NCBI GenBank assembly: GCA_041662605.1
Contig: JBAZSD010000009.1
Span: 83,508-147,507 of the forward strand
Source: Desulfomonilaceae bacterium
GTDB taxonomy: Bacteria > Desulfobacterota > Desulfomonilia > Desulfomonilales > Desulfomonilaceae
Direction: 5' to 3'
Length of the DNA stretch: 64,000 bases
Position numbers and translations under genes: made by a program. Below the pieces are notes generated by a model, which saw only the letters and a program-made list of their open reading frames with translations, made no database searches and had not been told where the DNA came from. Positions 34,454 to 44,105 of the stretch are shown one piece after another; within the stretch, counting starts at the first letter, position 1; the number at the start of each line of letters is the position of its first letter.

Positions 34454-37240
34454 CTAACAATACTTACCAATTATCCCTTCCACATCGCCCGGATCCCTCG
34501 ACACAGCAAAGGCCCATTCACCAAAACCGCCGTGGTTATTAACGGCCTCAACCCATTCTTCCATAAACCGTCTCTTGGTTTTGTCCTGTTCGGTTTCCTG
34601 GCCCTTTACTTCCAACACAAGGTTAAGGTCATTGACCAATTTTACTATAAAATCGGGTCGGTACTTTCTAACAACGCCTTGCCAGAAATAGTAAATTTCA
34701 AAACCCAAGTGATCATTTTTGACCCAGGCCGTCACGCCGTTATTGTTATCAAGGTGAAAGGCTTCGCAAGATTCCCAGGCGCTATCGAAAACACAGTAAT
34801 TAATGTGAGATTTGACTGTGTATTCATTGGGTTTACCAGTATACCAGGGATTCATGTCGCCGGTGGATTTGATCGGATGCTCCTGATCGAACACGGGGGT
34901 CAAGACCGTTGTGTTGCTATCTTGAATCGAACCCCAAATATGGTTAACGACCGTAGCCATGTTCAAGGCCAAAACAAGTCTACGTCTCAAAGAATCGCTC
35001 TGATAGCTTGGGGGTAGAATTACGATCTTGTCTGACTTTAGAAAATCATCAACAAGTTTGAATAACTGCCCCAGGAGGTTTTCTTTAGAGCCTTTCCATG
35101 TAGGATTCATCTGCTCATAGACACGTTTGGTCACTTCAAACATGACCTTTTGCAGTCGATATTCCTCAGCCAGCTTTGCGAGATCTATACTCGTAATGGT
35201 TTTAATATCCGGCTTTCCTTCTACGACCGGGGCAAGATCAGCAAGCTTTATCGTATTTGCCGCGTCCAGCTCCAGAACGTCTATTGCTCCCATATCCAGT
35301 GACAGTTGTGGCCGAAAGACGTGTTCGATTCGGATCACATTAGGAAACGTGATCTCGAATTCCTGTTTATCTTTCACAGGCTCAATTCGGGTTTTCGGTG
35401 GCGGCGGCGGTGGCAAAGTGTCGCCGGTATCTTCATGAGGCAAAAACGTAAAAGGGACACCGAAAATGTTCACGTGTTCAGGATCGAATAATCCCTCTGA
35501 ATTAACCTCATAAGCGGTTCTTCTCAAACCACGTCCAACCACCTGTTCACACAAAAGTTGGCTGGAAAAGGCTCTCAGGCCCATTATATGAGTGACTGTT
35601 TTCGCGTCCCATCCCTCGGATAACATCCCGACTGATATGACATTCCGGATCTTGCCACCCGGCTGTCCTGGCTGTCCGACTGTGTCAACCTGCTGCCGCA
35701 GAAGCTCGGCCTGTTGCTTCTTCGTTAATTTTTTGGTCTCTTCTCCATTGTCCTCTTCCTGGTCCACCTCGTATCCTAATTCGCCTAAATCCTCTGATTC
35801 AGCCATGGCCAATACTTTGGAATCAATATGTAATGTGGCCCCAGGGTCACATAAGTCGTCAATTGGGACATTGTGATGATCAAAGGAGTATTTGATTCTG
35901 GCGGCCGTTTCAGTCCTGTTGGCCACGCTAATCATTACAGGAGGGACTTTATGGCCGGCCTCCGCCCACGCCTTGAAAGTTTCAAGCCAGTCGGCTCCAA
36001 GCAAATGATAGGCGTTTACAACAAGCGACGGCAATGGCGATTCAGGTGTGGCCTTCCTGTTAAGATCGTCTTTGACCTCTTCGTCATTGTAGATATGGTA
36101 GAGTCTCGATTTGTATGACTCGGTGTCAGGGACTGTATCATCGCGAATAACAACACGGGGGGTTTTTACGAGGCCCGATTCAATTGCGTCATTAAGTCCG
36201 AAATCACTTACTATCCAGTCAAATAGGGCTTCCTCGCTCGCTTTCTTACCGGACGGAACAAAAGGTGTGGCGCTAAAATCGTAACATTTCAGGATCCCTC
36301 TGGCGTTCTGGATCCTATCAAGTCCGCCAATCCATTTGGTAGCTTCCTCAATGTCCTCTTTTAATAGGCCTTTTACTTGTACTCCCGGGGCGATCCGCCA
36401 GGCGTGATGGGCTTCATCATTAATCACAAGAATATTCCGGGCGGTGGACATGTCTTGCAATATTTCCCTGACGTAAGCCTCGTCGCTCTTGGGGCCCCGT
36501 TTATCGACTGATTTCTTCTTGCTGAGTTTTTCTTCTGTTTCCCATTGCAGTATGTGCCAGTTTCGGATCAACACCTTGCCAAGACGCAATTTTTCGACCA
36601 TACCGGCAGGGACAATATTAAAAGCCTCATAATAATTGCCCAAGGAGCCGGGGGTTAGGACTTGCAAGCGGTTTCTAACGGTTAAATTTGGAGCAACTAT
36701 GAAAACATTTTTTGAATACCGGGTATCCTGAGGAAAAGTCGCCTTGTTTATGACCTGCCACGCGATAAGCATCGCCATGACGACTGTTTTCCCTGTTCCT
36801 GTAGCCAGTTTCGAACACAATCTCTGGAATGAGCCACCATCTGAAACTATGTGTATCCCGACTCTGTCAGCGGCAGGAGCTTCAGCAAGCCATATCAGCG
36901 TCTCTATAGCCTCAAGCTGACAGAAGAAAAACCGCCTGTAATCTCTCTCTTCAGGATTATTCCAGTGTTCCAGCAATCGCTTTGTGACAGACGTGGTTCC
37001 CGGATAACCGGCTTGCCGCCACTCAGCAATACGTGGCCTGATCTTGTTAACCAACGGTATCTCAACAAATCGCCCAGGATCATCGAAGGCCTTGGAATCG
37101 GTCGACGCAATCAAATAACCGGCCGGTCTACGTCCATCAACCTTATCAAATGTCCGGCTCTCCCTGTCGTATTTCCAGTAATGTTTGGGCTCTTTATACG
37201 GGGAATTGACTATGAGGCGATCAGGCTTGTTGAGACTCAT
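34454..37240 (-). CDS. Type III-like restriction endonuclease subunit (SF2 helicase-nuclease)
   Basis: 928 residues. Helicase motifs are Walker A ATGTGKT (146-152), DEAH (275-278), SAT (323-325), and a C-terminal helicase half with QVVGRGLRR (about 570). A PD-(D/E)XK nuclease near the C-terminus (about 868-893) has YRPDFIVKL then LVLEVKGQE. It would use ATP to translocate and cut unmodified DNA with the Mod subunit. The start overlaps the stop of mod by 4 bp (ATGA). It resembles the BPTD_3080-type helicase-endonucleases as I remember them. Confidence 0.9.
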   Translation of the reverse strand: MSLNKPDRLIVNSPYKEPKHYWKYDRESRTFDKVDGRRPAGYLIASTDSKAFDDPGRFVEIPLVNKIRPRIAEWRQAGYPGTTSVTKRLLEHWNNPEERDYRRFFFCQLEAIETLIWLAEAPAADRVGIHIVSDGGSFQRLCSKLATGTGKTVVMAMLIAWQVINKATFPQDTRYSKNVFIVAPNLTVRNRLQVLTPGSLGNYYEAFNIVPAGMVEKLRLGKVLIRNWHILQWETEEKLSKKKSVDKRGPKSDEAYVREILQDMSTARNILVINDEAHHAWRIAPGVQVKGLLKEDIEEATKWIGGLDRIQNARGILKCYDFSATPFVPSGKKASEEALFDWIVSDFGLNDAIESGLVKTPRVVIRDDTVPDTESYKSRLYHIYNDEEVKDDLNRKATPESPLPSLVVNAYHLLGADWLETFKAWAEAGHKVPPVMISVANRTETAARIKYSFDHHNVPIDDLCDPGATLHIDSKVLAMAESEDLGELGYEVDQEEDNGEETKKLTKKQQAELLRQQVDTVGQPGQPGGKIRNVISVGMLSEGWDAKTVTHIMGLRAFSSQLLCEQVVGRGLRRTAYEVNSEGLFDPEHVNIFGVPFTFLPHEDTGDTLPPPPPPKTRIEPVKDKQEFEITFPNVIRIEHVFRPQLSLDMGAIDVLELDAANTIKLADLAPVVEGKPDIKTITSIDLAKLAEEYRLQKVMFEVTKRVYEQMNPTWKGSKENLLGQLFKLVDDFLKSDKIVILPPSYQSDSLRRRLVLALNMATVVNHIWGSIQDSNTTVLTPVFDQEHPIKSTGDMNPWYTGKPNEYTVKSHINYCVFDSAWESCEAFHLDNNNGVTAWVKNDHLGFEIYYFWQGVVRKYRPDFIVKLVNDLNLVLEVKGQETEQDKTKRRFMEEWVEAVNNHGGFGEWAFAVSRDPGDVEGIIGKYC

Positions 37241-39996
37241 TTGTCCAGCCCCACAATCTTAACGCTTTCAATGCCCCTGTCATCTATCACCTTGACCGCT
37301 ACCCGGTTGAATTCCCCGCCCTTAAATGGCAATGATACTGTTCCCCGGTAATTCTCGATCAGGTCAGCGTCAATTTCAGCCTTGAGATTTCTTGTCAGCT
37401 TTGACCAACCGGATTTTTCGTCAGCCATAGGGAAAAATACCTGTCTCGGGAAAACGCTTCGGCCGTCGTAATCCGTGTCGAGCATCCACATCGCGATTTT
37501 GTTTGCCCCGCCCGATTCAATTTCGCCGGCCTTTGTGTTGTAATAATCGAATCCTAAAACCTCGACTTGCCATTTTTCATCATCAATCCTGGTAAGCGTG
37601 ATATCAGGCGAACCGACAAGCCAGAAACTCTGATTACTGGCCCGTTTCTTCTTGAGGTCTTCAGTCAGAAGGTCCGTATTCATTTGCGCCTTGAGTAGAG
37701 TAACCCCCGGCCATTTCGTTTCTTCGATATTTTTGGCCGCTTCGGGATCAAATTGGAAAGACGCGAACAAAATAATTTTTGGCGCTGGTCGGAGGGATTC
37801 CGCTTCTTCGAGAGCTAGGCTCACCTGGTTTGAGCCCAACGGGGCGTGTTCTGGCCCGAAAGAGACAACAACCTTTTGAGGCTGATCTTCCTTTGTTTCA
37901 GCTTCCGCGTGAAGCCATCGTGTCCCTGGCAAGGTTTCCACGCGAGAAAACTGGATCATCTGTCCACCTTTACCTCTTACGCCTGTCTTGAAAAGCTCAT
38001 CTCGCCATTCAGCCTGTCGTAAACTTTCTCCGGTCCTGGCTATGGATGCGTTCGCTTCTGGGATTTGATCAGTGTTGAGGTCTTCTACGGCCTTAACTGT
38101 TGCCGCCGGTACGGCTTCAACTGTGAACGGGCCTGTGACACGTGCCTTCTTTGCGTCCGTAATTGGTTTATCATATAGAATTTCAGTGGGGGCGATCTTC
38201 TGGATACTTTCGTCTATTTGTTTCTGACGCTCTTTACGGGTTTCGATCCAGTCTTTATGTAATTGCTTTGTAGCTTCCGGCCAGTCTAGGTCGGCGTCAA
38301 ATCGAATTTCCCATTCTTCCCATTTTTGCTTCAGCGCTTCGTTCAGTTTACTTCTGATTTCATCCAGTTTGGGCTGCCATTTTTCATGGATTGTATCGAT
38401 TTGCTCATTGTGGGCTATGGATTTCAAAGTGATGTGAGGAACTGTTTCGTAAGTGAAACCGCTTCCAACACCCTCCGATGGTTTGGCCAATTCATAATAG
38501 TCATAGGTCGCCGTCATCAACCTTTGCTTGGCCAAGGCTATTGCCACCCTGGACGTGTCGCAGGTAATCCAACGGCGACCCCATTGTTCAGCGACGTAAG
38601 CGGTCGTCCCCGAGCCACAAGTTGGGTCAAAGACAAGGTCGCCCGGATCTGTAGTCATTAAAAGACAACGCTCTAAAGCCCGCCATGCCGTTTGGACAAC
38701 ATAATCTGGATTCTCCTCGCCTTTGAGATCATTCCAAACATTGGATAGAGCTATGTAAGGCCAGTCATGCCAAAATGCGATTCCTGCAAGAGATTGCCCC
38801 CCGGCATCAAAAAGCCTGTTAGCTTTTTTCAAACGATCCAAACCCGCTGGAACATCAAAACGCCACTGGCCATTTGAACCGCATTGCTTTGTCTTCCCAC
38901 AAAATACATAGGGCTGACTACGCAATTGATGAAAATGTTGACTAACAATGGGGTAATTCACCCGTGCCCATCGCCAACCTGCTTCAATCCGTGCCTTCAT
39001 CTCGACTTTAGGAATCTGTTTGATCCGGACCATCTGATCCATTGGTGATATGAGCGTGTTAAATTTTGGGTCATCTTCCGGATCGCTTCGCTCTTGGTAA
39101 AGTCTTTTCACACGATTTGTTACGCGATCTCTATCTTTACCGTACCACAAAATGAAGTCATTAACCGGATCAGTGGGTGTTGTTGCGCCTTTTTTCTTCA
39201 GGACAATCGTGACTATGGCCTGCGCCGCTCCAAACACCTCATCCATGAGACTCTTTACCCTATGCCAATTGTCATCGCTGATTTGAACAAAGACGCTACC
39301 ACTGTCACTTAACAATTCTCTCGCCAAGAGGAGCCTGTCTCTCAGGTACGATAAATATGAGTGGATACCCAATTCCCACGTGTCCCTAAAAGCCCTGATC
39401 TGTTCCGGTTCTTGTGTTAAGTCATCATCTGCACCGTCTTTGACATCCCGTTTGTTTATGAATGGTTGGAAATTGGAACCATATTTGATCCCGTAAGGCG
39501 GATCGATATAGATCATCTGGACTTTTCCGGCCATACCTTCCTTTTCCAAAAGGGAGTTCATGACCAGAAGGCTGTCACCGGCAATCAGGCGATTGGTCCA
39601 ATGATGGGAGTGTTTGTAAAACTCTATTGCGTTTCGGAGCGGCGGATTTTCTTCCGGCGACGAGAACAGCGATGATTGGGCTGGTCCTTGTTCAGACTGT
39701 TTCCTAACCGCCTCTATAATAGTCCTTGGTTCTATTCTTTCATGAACGTGCAAGGATACTGTGGGAACTTCGAAGGAAGTATGTTCGGCTTTTCCGCTCC
39801 ATACAAGCTGCGGGTCAAGATGTGGATCGTATTCGTATTTTTTCTTTGGAGGGCCCTGGACCTCTTCCTTCTTGGCCAGACCTACAGGCGGATTGTTGAG
39901 CCGCGTCTTGTCCTTATGTTCGTAGTCCTCAATTGGACGGCCGTTGTTATAAGCTTCTTTGCTTTTTCCGGGTTTCCTGGGCACTACCCCCTCCAT
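37237..39996 (-). CDS. Type III-like DNA adenine methyltransferase (Mod)
   Basis: 919 residues. Motif IV is DPPYG (165-169) and motif I is FDPTCGSGTT (456-465), in the beta-class order seen in Type III Mod proteins. The last 450 residues include coiled and target-recognition regions. It would methylate adenine N6 and guide res. It heads the mod-res operon. The start ATG at 39996 has no strong ribosome site. Confidence 0.9.
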   Translation of the reverse strand: MEGVVPRKPGKSKEAYNNGRPIEDYEHKDKTRLNNPPVGLAKKEEVQGPPKKKYEYDPHLDPQLVWSGKAEHTSFEVPTVSLHVHERIEPRTIIEAVRKQSEQGPAQSSLFSSPEENPPLRNAIEFYKHSHHWTNRLIAGDSLLVMNSLLEKEGMAGKVQMIYIDPPYGIKYGSNFQPFINKRDVKDGADDDLTQEPEQIRAFRDTWELGIHSYLSYLRDRLLLARELLSDSGSVFVQISDDNWHRVKSLMDEVFGAAQAIVTIVLKKKGATTPTDPVNDFILWYGKDRDRVTNRVKRLYQERSDPEDDPKFNTLISPMDQMVRIKQIPKVEMKARIEAGWRWARVNYPIVSQHFHQLRSQPYVFCGKTKQCGSNGQWRFDVPAGLDRLKKANRLFDAGGQSLAGIAFWHDWPYIALSNVWNDLKGEENPDYVVQTAWRALERCLLMTTDPGDLVFDPTCGSGTTAYVAEQWGRRWITCDTSRVAIALAKQRLMTATYDYYELAKPSEGVGSGFTYETVPHITLKSIAHNEQIDTIHEKWQPKLDEIRSKLNEALKQKWEEWEIRFDADLDWPEATKQLHKDWIETRKERQKQIDESIQKIAPTEILYDKPITDAKKARVTGPFTVEAVPAATVKAVEDLNTDQIPEANASIARTGESLRQAEWRDELFKTGVRGKGGQMIQFSRVETLPGTRWLHAEAETKEDQPQKVVVSFGPEHAPLGSNQVSLALEEAESLRPAPKIILFASFQFDPEAAKNIEETKWPGVTLLKAQMNTDLLTEDLKKKRASNQSFWLVGSPDITLTRIDDEKWQVEVLGFDYYNTKAGEIESGGANKIAMWMLDTDYDGRSVFPRQVFFPMADEKSGWSKLTRNLKAEIDADLIENYRGTVSLPFKGGEFNRVAVKVIDDRGIESVKIVGLDK

Positions 39997-40177
39997 TATG
40001 CGGCTCTATATTGAACCACGGATTTGTTGGAAGATTAGTCGGATTCTTGACCATCTATTGTATGACGCAATCGTTCGGACGGCGCAATTATAATCTGCGT
40101 AAGTAAAATCAATATCGATTTTCCTTCCCTGATATTTTCTTTACGATAGCGACATTAATCTTCCCTTGAAATTTCTT

Positions 40178-40208
40178 TTAACAGACACGTGTGTCAAATA
40201 AGGACACA
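40178..40208 (-). promoter_or_regulatory. Possible operator/promoter for mod
   Basis: ACACGTGT palindrome followed by GTGTC-N7-GACAC on the plus strand, and TTGACA on the minus strand 200 bp before mod. A matching -10 is weak, so this is tentative. Confidence 0.3.
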
Positions 40209-40277
40209 TGAAAAAGGGCCATGCCAATAATTAAAGCGATTTATTTCAATCAAGTCTGTCATATCTGTATTATATTC

Positions 40278-40306
40278 TTGACAAACAGTCTTTTCTGTGA
40301 TATAGG
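40278..40306 (+). promoter_or_regulatory. Promoter for the island small-gene operon
   Basis: TTGACA, 17 bases, TATAGG, about 30 bp before the ribosome site and start of the gene at 40340. The rest of 39997-40339 holds only the mod upstream region. Confidence 0.65.
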
Positions 40307-40339
40307 AAATGACAGAATTATGAGGGAAAGCAATCACAC

Positions 40340-40693
40340 ATGGCTAAAAAGCGGTCTGTAATCAATTCTGAGCCACTTTCCGATTTCTCGCGCCTTGTTA
40401 CTCGCGAACAGTTTGATCGCGCCATAGCGGCTTTAGACCAGCAAATTTCATCGCTCCAAAATAAACAGACGGATAACGCTAGGCCCCTCACGGATGCTCC
40501 AAGACCTCGGATTTTCCATAAGAAAAAGGAAGGCTGTCGTGAGAAATTAGCGACAACAATTGACTCTGTGCTTTTTGAATTAATCAAGCAAAGACAACAA
40601 GCAGGGCAACAGTTGAGCCACATTCTGGACTCGGCGCTGTGGAATTATTTCGGCCGTCCAAAACTCTCATTTCAAAGTGACGACGAAAAATAA
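40340..40693 (+). CDS. Small protein with ribbon-helix-helix-like C-terminus
   Basis: 117 residues, start ATG at 40340 with GAGGGAAAG upstream. The C-terminal part (about 70-108), KLATTIDSVLFELI then a helix LSHILDSALWNYF, has the strand-helix-helix pattern of CopG/Arc DNA-binding proteins. It may regulate island genes. The N-terminal half has a coiled-coil-like helix (FDRAIAALDQQISSLQNK). No exact family recognised. Confidence 0.6.
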   Translation: MAKKRSVINSEPLSDFSRLVTREQFDRAIAALDQQISSLQNKQTDNARPLTDAPRPRIFHKKKEGCREKLATTIDSVLFELIKQRQQAGQQLSHILDSALWNYFGRPKLSFQSDDEK

Positions 40694-40729
40694 AATTTAC
40701 GAATATTCCGAAAAAAAGGGGGGCCTAAA

Positions 40730-41125
40730 TTGAAATCAAAACTGAAAACTTCACCGACAGCAAAGGAAAAAGCTCGTTCCGAAGGCGTTAACGCGACGGT
40801 TGAACTAACCAATCCAGGCATGGAAAGACTAAACGACCTGATCTCAAAAATGGCCTATCTCTGCGATGGCCTGATAGAAACCATGGATCGAACGCCGTCG
40901 CCTGAAACCGTGAACGCGGTTTACAAAATCGGCCAAACCATCGCCGGATTAACGAGGGCTCGGACCGATCTGGAAAAACTTCGTCTTGAAACTCAGGGTC
41001 TTCACCAAAAGGCTTTCGCATCCGTCCAGGCGCACCTTCGGAATGAGCTTCAAGGCCATCCAGAGCTTGTCAGCGAACTTCTCGAAATCATGGATACCGT
41101 TCATGACAGGATAGCACAACAATAA
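40730..41125 (+). CDS. Helical hypothetical protein of the island
   Basis: 131 residues starting with TTG at 40730, preceded by GGGGGG. It is mostly helical and acidic/basic mixed, with no motif I recognise. It follows the ribbon-helix-helix-like gene by 36 bp and probably shares its transcript. It could be a plasmid- or phage-type accessory protein; that is a guess. Confidence 0.5.
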   Translation: MKSKLKTSPTAKEKARSEGVNATVELTNPGMERLNDLISKMAYLCDGLIETMDRTPSPETVNAVYKIGQTIAGLTRARTDLEKLRLETQGLHQKAFASVQAHLRNELQGHPELVSELLEIMDTVHDRIAQQ

Positions 41126-41213
41126 CATCAAGATACCCCTCCCCCTATCGGTCAAACACCCACCCCCACCTCTACATTTAGGAGTGGGGTGTCGAACGTC
41201 CGCGATTTTTCGG

Positions 41214-41237
41214 GGTAGGTTTCGATCGCCTACCTTT
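41214..41237 (+). terminator. Weak terminator after the island small-gene operon
   Basis: GGTAGG / CCTACC stem (41214-41219 with 41229-41234), 9-base loop, then TTT. It lies about 90 bp after the stop at 41125. Confidence 0.35.
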
Positions 41238-41295
41238 GGTGCTAAAAACAAGAAAGCCAATTATATCAAATATATACTTAGCACAAATTTCGTAA

Positions 41296-41375
41296 AATGC
41301 CTCAAATGCAATTTTTCCCGCAAAATTTTGTCAAAACACCCTTTTTTTACATCAAACGCCCTCAAATGCCTCAAG
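41296..41375. repeat. CCTCAAATGC direct repeats (possible iterons)
   Basis: CCTCAAATGC at 41300-41309 and 41360-41369, the second followed by a partial CCTCAA, in an AT-rich stretch upstream of a primase-helicase. This is the usual place for an origin of P4-like elements. Confidence 0.35.
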
Positions 41376-41414
41376 TAACACATTGATATATCGACACATT
41401 CAGTCTTTTTTTGC

Positions 41415-41443
41415 TTGACATGCCAGTGCGCACATGTTACAAT
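41415..41443 (+). promoter_or_regulatory. Strong sigma-70-type promoter for the primase leader
   Basis: TTGACA, exactly 17 bases, TACAAT. It is the best promoter match in the island and points at the primase gene, with a predicted start near 41450. Confidence 0.75.
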
Positions 41444-41449
41444 TCGATC

Positions 41450-41825
41450 CCATTGAGCAAACTCATCCAAGGGGTTTTGGGGTTGGTCACTTATCTTTTC
41501 CCGCGGAAGCCTTCCATCCGGCTTTCATGACAAAACCTTTTGATTAGATCTGGTCCTATTAAAGGGGATAAGGGGATAGCTGCGCCTGTCAGCTTAATCT
41601 GTAAATTTCAAAACTTTTGTATGCCTGGTTGGGCTGGGACGAAGACGGAACTGCTGGTGCCATTTTTCGAAGTCTAGACTCCGTTGGTGGTAACGCTTTG
41701 ATCCTTTGATTTCAACAAAAGGAGGAATAAATAACACCTTCAATTAGTCGGCAATAGGGCTCTGATAACAAGGAGCAAGGCAAAAACAAACCCGGTCATG
41801 TTCGCAGCATGGCCGGGCGTTTTCA
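41450..41825 (+). ncRNA. Candidate leader RNA ending before the primase
   Basis: Defined by the promoter at 41415 and the terminator at 41791; about 375 nt. It holds no convincing reading frame. It may act as an attenuator or as an immunity/replication-control RNA, as seen in P4-type satellites. Existence is inferred from the two flanking signals. Confidence 0.45.
41791..41825 (+). terminator. Intrinsic terminator upstream of the primase
   Basis: CCCGGTCATG / CATGGCCGGG stem (41791-41800 with 41808-41817, one G-U pair), 7-base loop, then CGTTTTC. It ends about 29 bp before the primase ATG. Confidence 0.7.
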
Positions 41826-41853
41826 ATGAAGTTAACCACGTAATAGGGGGATT

Positions 41854-43986
41854 ATGAAGAATTCTCTAAAAAAAATCAAGGATTCCGTTGAATCTCAAGC
41901 CAATGGGACCAGGAATCAACTCGTCGAGGTTTACGACTATCATGATGAGCAGGGCAGAGTCGCTTATCAAAAATGCCGATTTGCACCAAAATCTTTTTCC
42001 TGGCGCAGGCCAGATATCAAAAACCCCGGCAAATGGATCAACCAAGGCGCTCTAAAAGGCGTTCGACGGGTCCCATATCGTCTTCCCGAACTCCTTGCGT
42101 CCAATAAAGACATCCCAATTGTCATAACTGAAGGCGAAAAAGATTGTGACGTTTTATTCAACATTGGATTTGTGGCTACAACTTTCGGGTCCAAAGAAGA
42201 CTGTGTAAAATTACTGAAAGACCCCGGCATCCCGGAACACTTCAGGGGTCGAATTATCTGGCTGGTCGCCGACAAGGATTGTAAAAAGGAAAATAGGGCT
42301 AGTGGGTACAAGGCTTTTCGTAAAGCCGCTGCCGCTTTAACCCATGTTTGCAGGGAAACTCGTCTGTTCCTCCTCCCAGGCCAAGGAATTAAAGACCCTC
42401 ACGACCTGGTTTCAAGTTCCGGACCTGACAAAGCCGGGGAAATTATAACAGCCCAGGCCCAAAGAGCCGGAATATTTAGATCCAATGGCGCAAATACCTT
42501 CGACAAACCCAACAATAAGCCTATTTCCTCGGCTGAAATACTCGCATGTCTCGATTCAAATGAGGATGGTGACGCCTTGTTATACCAGCGACTTATGGCC
42601 GGCCGTTTGTGCTACGATCACTCGACCGGTGATTGGTGCAAGTGGGAGTCTAATTGCTGGAAACTGGACCGCTTGAACGAAGCCACTGCGTTGATTCAGG
42701 AACTTATTGATCTTTACAGCCGTGAAGCTCAACGTCAATCCAAATTGGCCGCAATGACGAGCAATCCCAACGAAACAGCGGCTAACGTCCATAAACAAAT
42801 TGTAACCAACCTCCTTCGCAGAATATCGAGCCTGCATACCCGCAAGCGAAAAAAAGATGTTCTTGCTTTGGCGGCCAATGGAGAGAATTCGCTAGGGATA
42901 ACCGGCGACGAATGGGATCGTTCCACTTACCTTCTTCCGTGCCAAAACGGCATAGTTGATTTAAGGACAGGGAAATTCCGCCAGGCCTTGCCTTCAGACT
43001 TTATTAGAAAGGTGGCCCCTGTTGAATGGTGTGGGCTGGAAGCTCCGACGCCTCAGTTTGAAAAGTTCGTGAATCAAATCCTGGTGGACGAAAATTACCT
43101 GCCGGACCCTGAAATGGTTTCGTTTGTTCAACGGCTTTTTGGTTACGCGATAATCGGTAGCGTGACAGAACACATTTTCCCTGTCCTGTGGGGGCAACGC
43201 GGCCGGAACGGCAAAGGCACACTTTTGCTTGCGCTGAACCATGCTTTAGGCCCTTTTTCCGGGAGCATTAGCGTTGAGACTCTATTGCAGTCAAGATATG
43301 AAATTTCAGGAGCTGCTCCCAGACCTGATCTTATGAAATTACGGGGAGCACGACTCATTTGGTGCAGTGAGAGTGATCAGGGTCAAAGGTTGAGCGTGGC
43401 GCAGGTCAAGAAACTTTGCGGTGGCGACCCGATTTCTGCGCGCGGCGTCTACGCCAGGAGCCAGATCGACTTTATTCCAACCCATCAAATTTTCTTTCTT
43501 ACGAACCATAAGCCGACGATTCCGGTTGGATCACAGGACCCGATTTGGCAGCGAACAAAAATAATACCTTTTAATCTATCTTTCGTTGATGTCCCTACAA
43601 AACCCTGGGAGCGAACAATTGACAAGCTCCTTCCGGACAAACTCAAAAACGAGGCTTCTGGAATCCTTGCATGGCTGGTGAGGGGGGCTCTGCAGTGGCA
43701 GGTCGATGGCTTACGGGTTCCCAAACGCGTTCATCAGGCTACCGATGAATATTGCCTGGAGGAAGACAGTGTGAGCCGTTTCCTTTCGGAGTGTTGCCGA
43801 AAAGACCCGAAATCCGCTGTTCAGGGAAGTCTGATTTACAACCATTACAAGGATTGGGCTGGTCAAAATGGCTATACGCCTGTGAATCAAACACTTTTTG
43901 GACGCCAGGTTGGCTCTGAAATCCCAAAAGAGAAATCTGGCGGAGTGGTTCTGTACCGGGGGATAGCCCTCATAGAATCAGCCTAG
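41854..43986 (+). CDS. D5/P4-type primase-helicase
   Basis: 710 residues, ATG at 41854 behind AGGGGG. The N-terminal third is a TOPRIM-type primase region: IVITEGEKDCDVL (about 89-101) and WLVADKDCKK (about 146). The C-terminal half is an SF3-like D5 helicase with GQRGRNGKGTLL around residues 447-458, a D5_N segment (about 250-350) and an SESDQGQ-like B' region. It would prime and unwind island DNA during replication after excision. Walker A reads GKGT rather than GKST, which occurs in the family. Confidence 0.88.
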   Translation: MKNSLKKIKDSVESQANGTRNQLVEVYDYHDEQGRVAYQKCRFAPKSFSWRRPDIKNPGKWINQGALKGVRRVPYRLPELLASNKDIPIVITEGEKDCDVLFNIGFVATTFGSKEDCVKLLKDPGIPEHFRGRIIWLVADKDCKKENRASGYKAFRKAAAALTHVCRETRLFLLPGQGIKDPHDLVSSSGPDKAGEIITAQAQRAGIFRSNGANTFDKPNNKPISSAEILACLDSNEDGDALLYQRLMAGRLCYDHSTGDWCKWESNCWKLDRLNEATALIQELIDLYSREAQRQSKLAAMTSNPNETAANVHKQIVTNLLRRISSLHTRKRKKDVLALAANGENSLGITGDEWDRSTYLLPCQNGIVDLRTGKFRQALPSDFIRKVAPVEWCGLEAPTPQFEKFVNQILVDENYLPDPEMVSFVQRLFGYAIIGSVTEHIFPVLWGQRGRNGKGTLLLALNHALGPFSGSISVETLLQSRYEISGAAPRPDLMKLRGARLIWCSESDQGQRLSVAQVKKLCGGDPISARGVYARSQIDFIPTHQIFFLTNHKPTIPVGSQDPIWQRTKIIPFNLSFVDVPTKPWERTIDKLLPDKLKNEASGILAWLVRGALQWQVDGLRVPKRVHQATDEYCLEEDSVSRFLSECCRKDPKSAVQGSLIYNHYKDWAGQNGYTPVNQTLFGRQVGSEIPKEKSGGVVLYRGIALIESA

Positions 43987-44105
43987 GGATAGTTTTGACA
44001 GTTTAACACTATTTTTTTTAAAAACAGGAATGGGGTCAATATAGGAGAAGTTACTGGGAAACCCTCCAAACCCTCATTCCTATTCCTAAACAGAAGGTTT
44101 TTGAC

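Larger units (their letters stand above)
41126..41853. other. Regulatory region upstream of the primase
   Basis: 728 bp without a convincing gene. In order it holds a pyrimidine-rich stretch with two hairpins, direct CCTCAAATGC repeats, a strong promoter at 41415, a leader of about 375 bp and an intrinsic terminator at 41791 immediately before the primase. A stretch AAAAGGAGG (41717-41725) is a perfect ribosome site with no usual start codon at the right distance. Confidence 0.6.
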
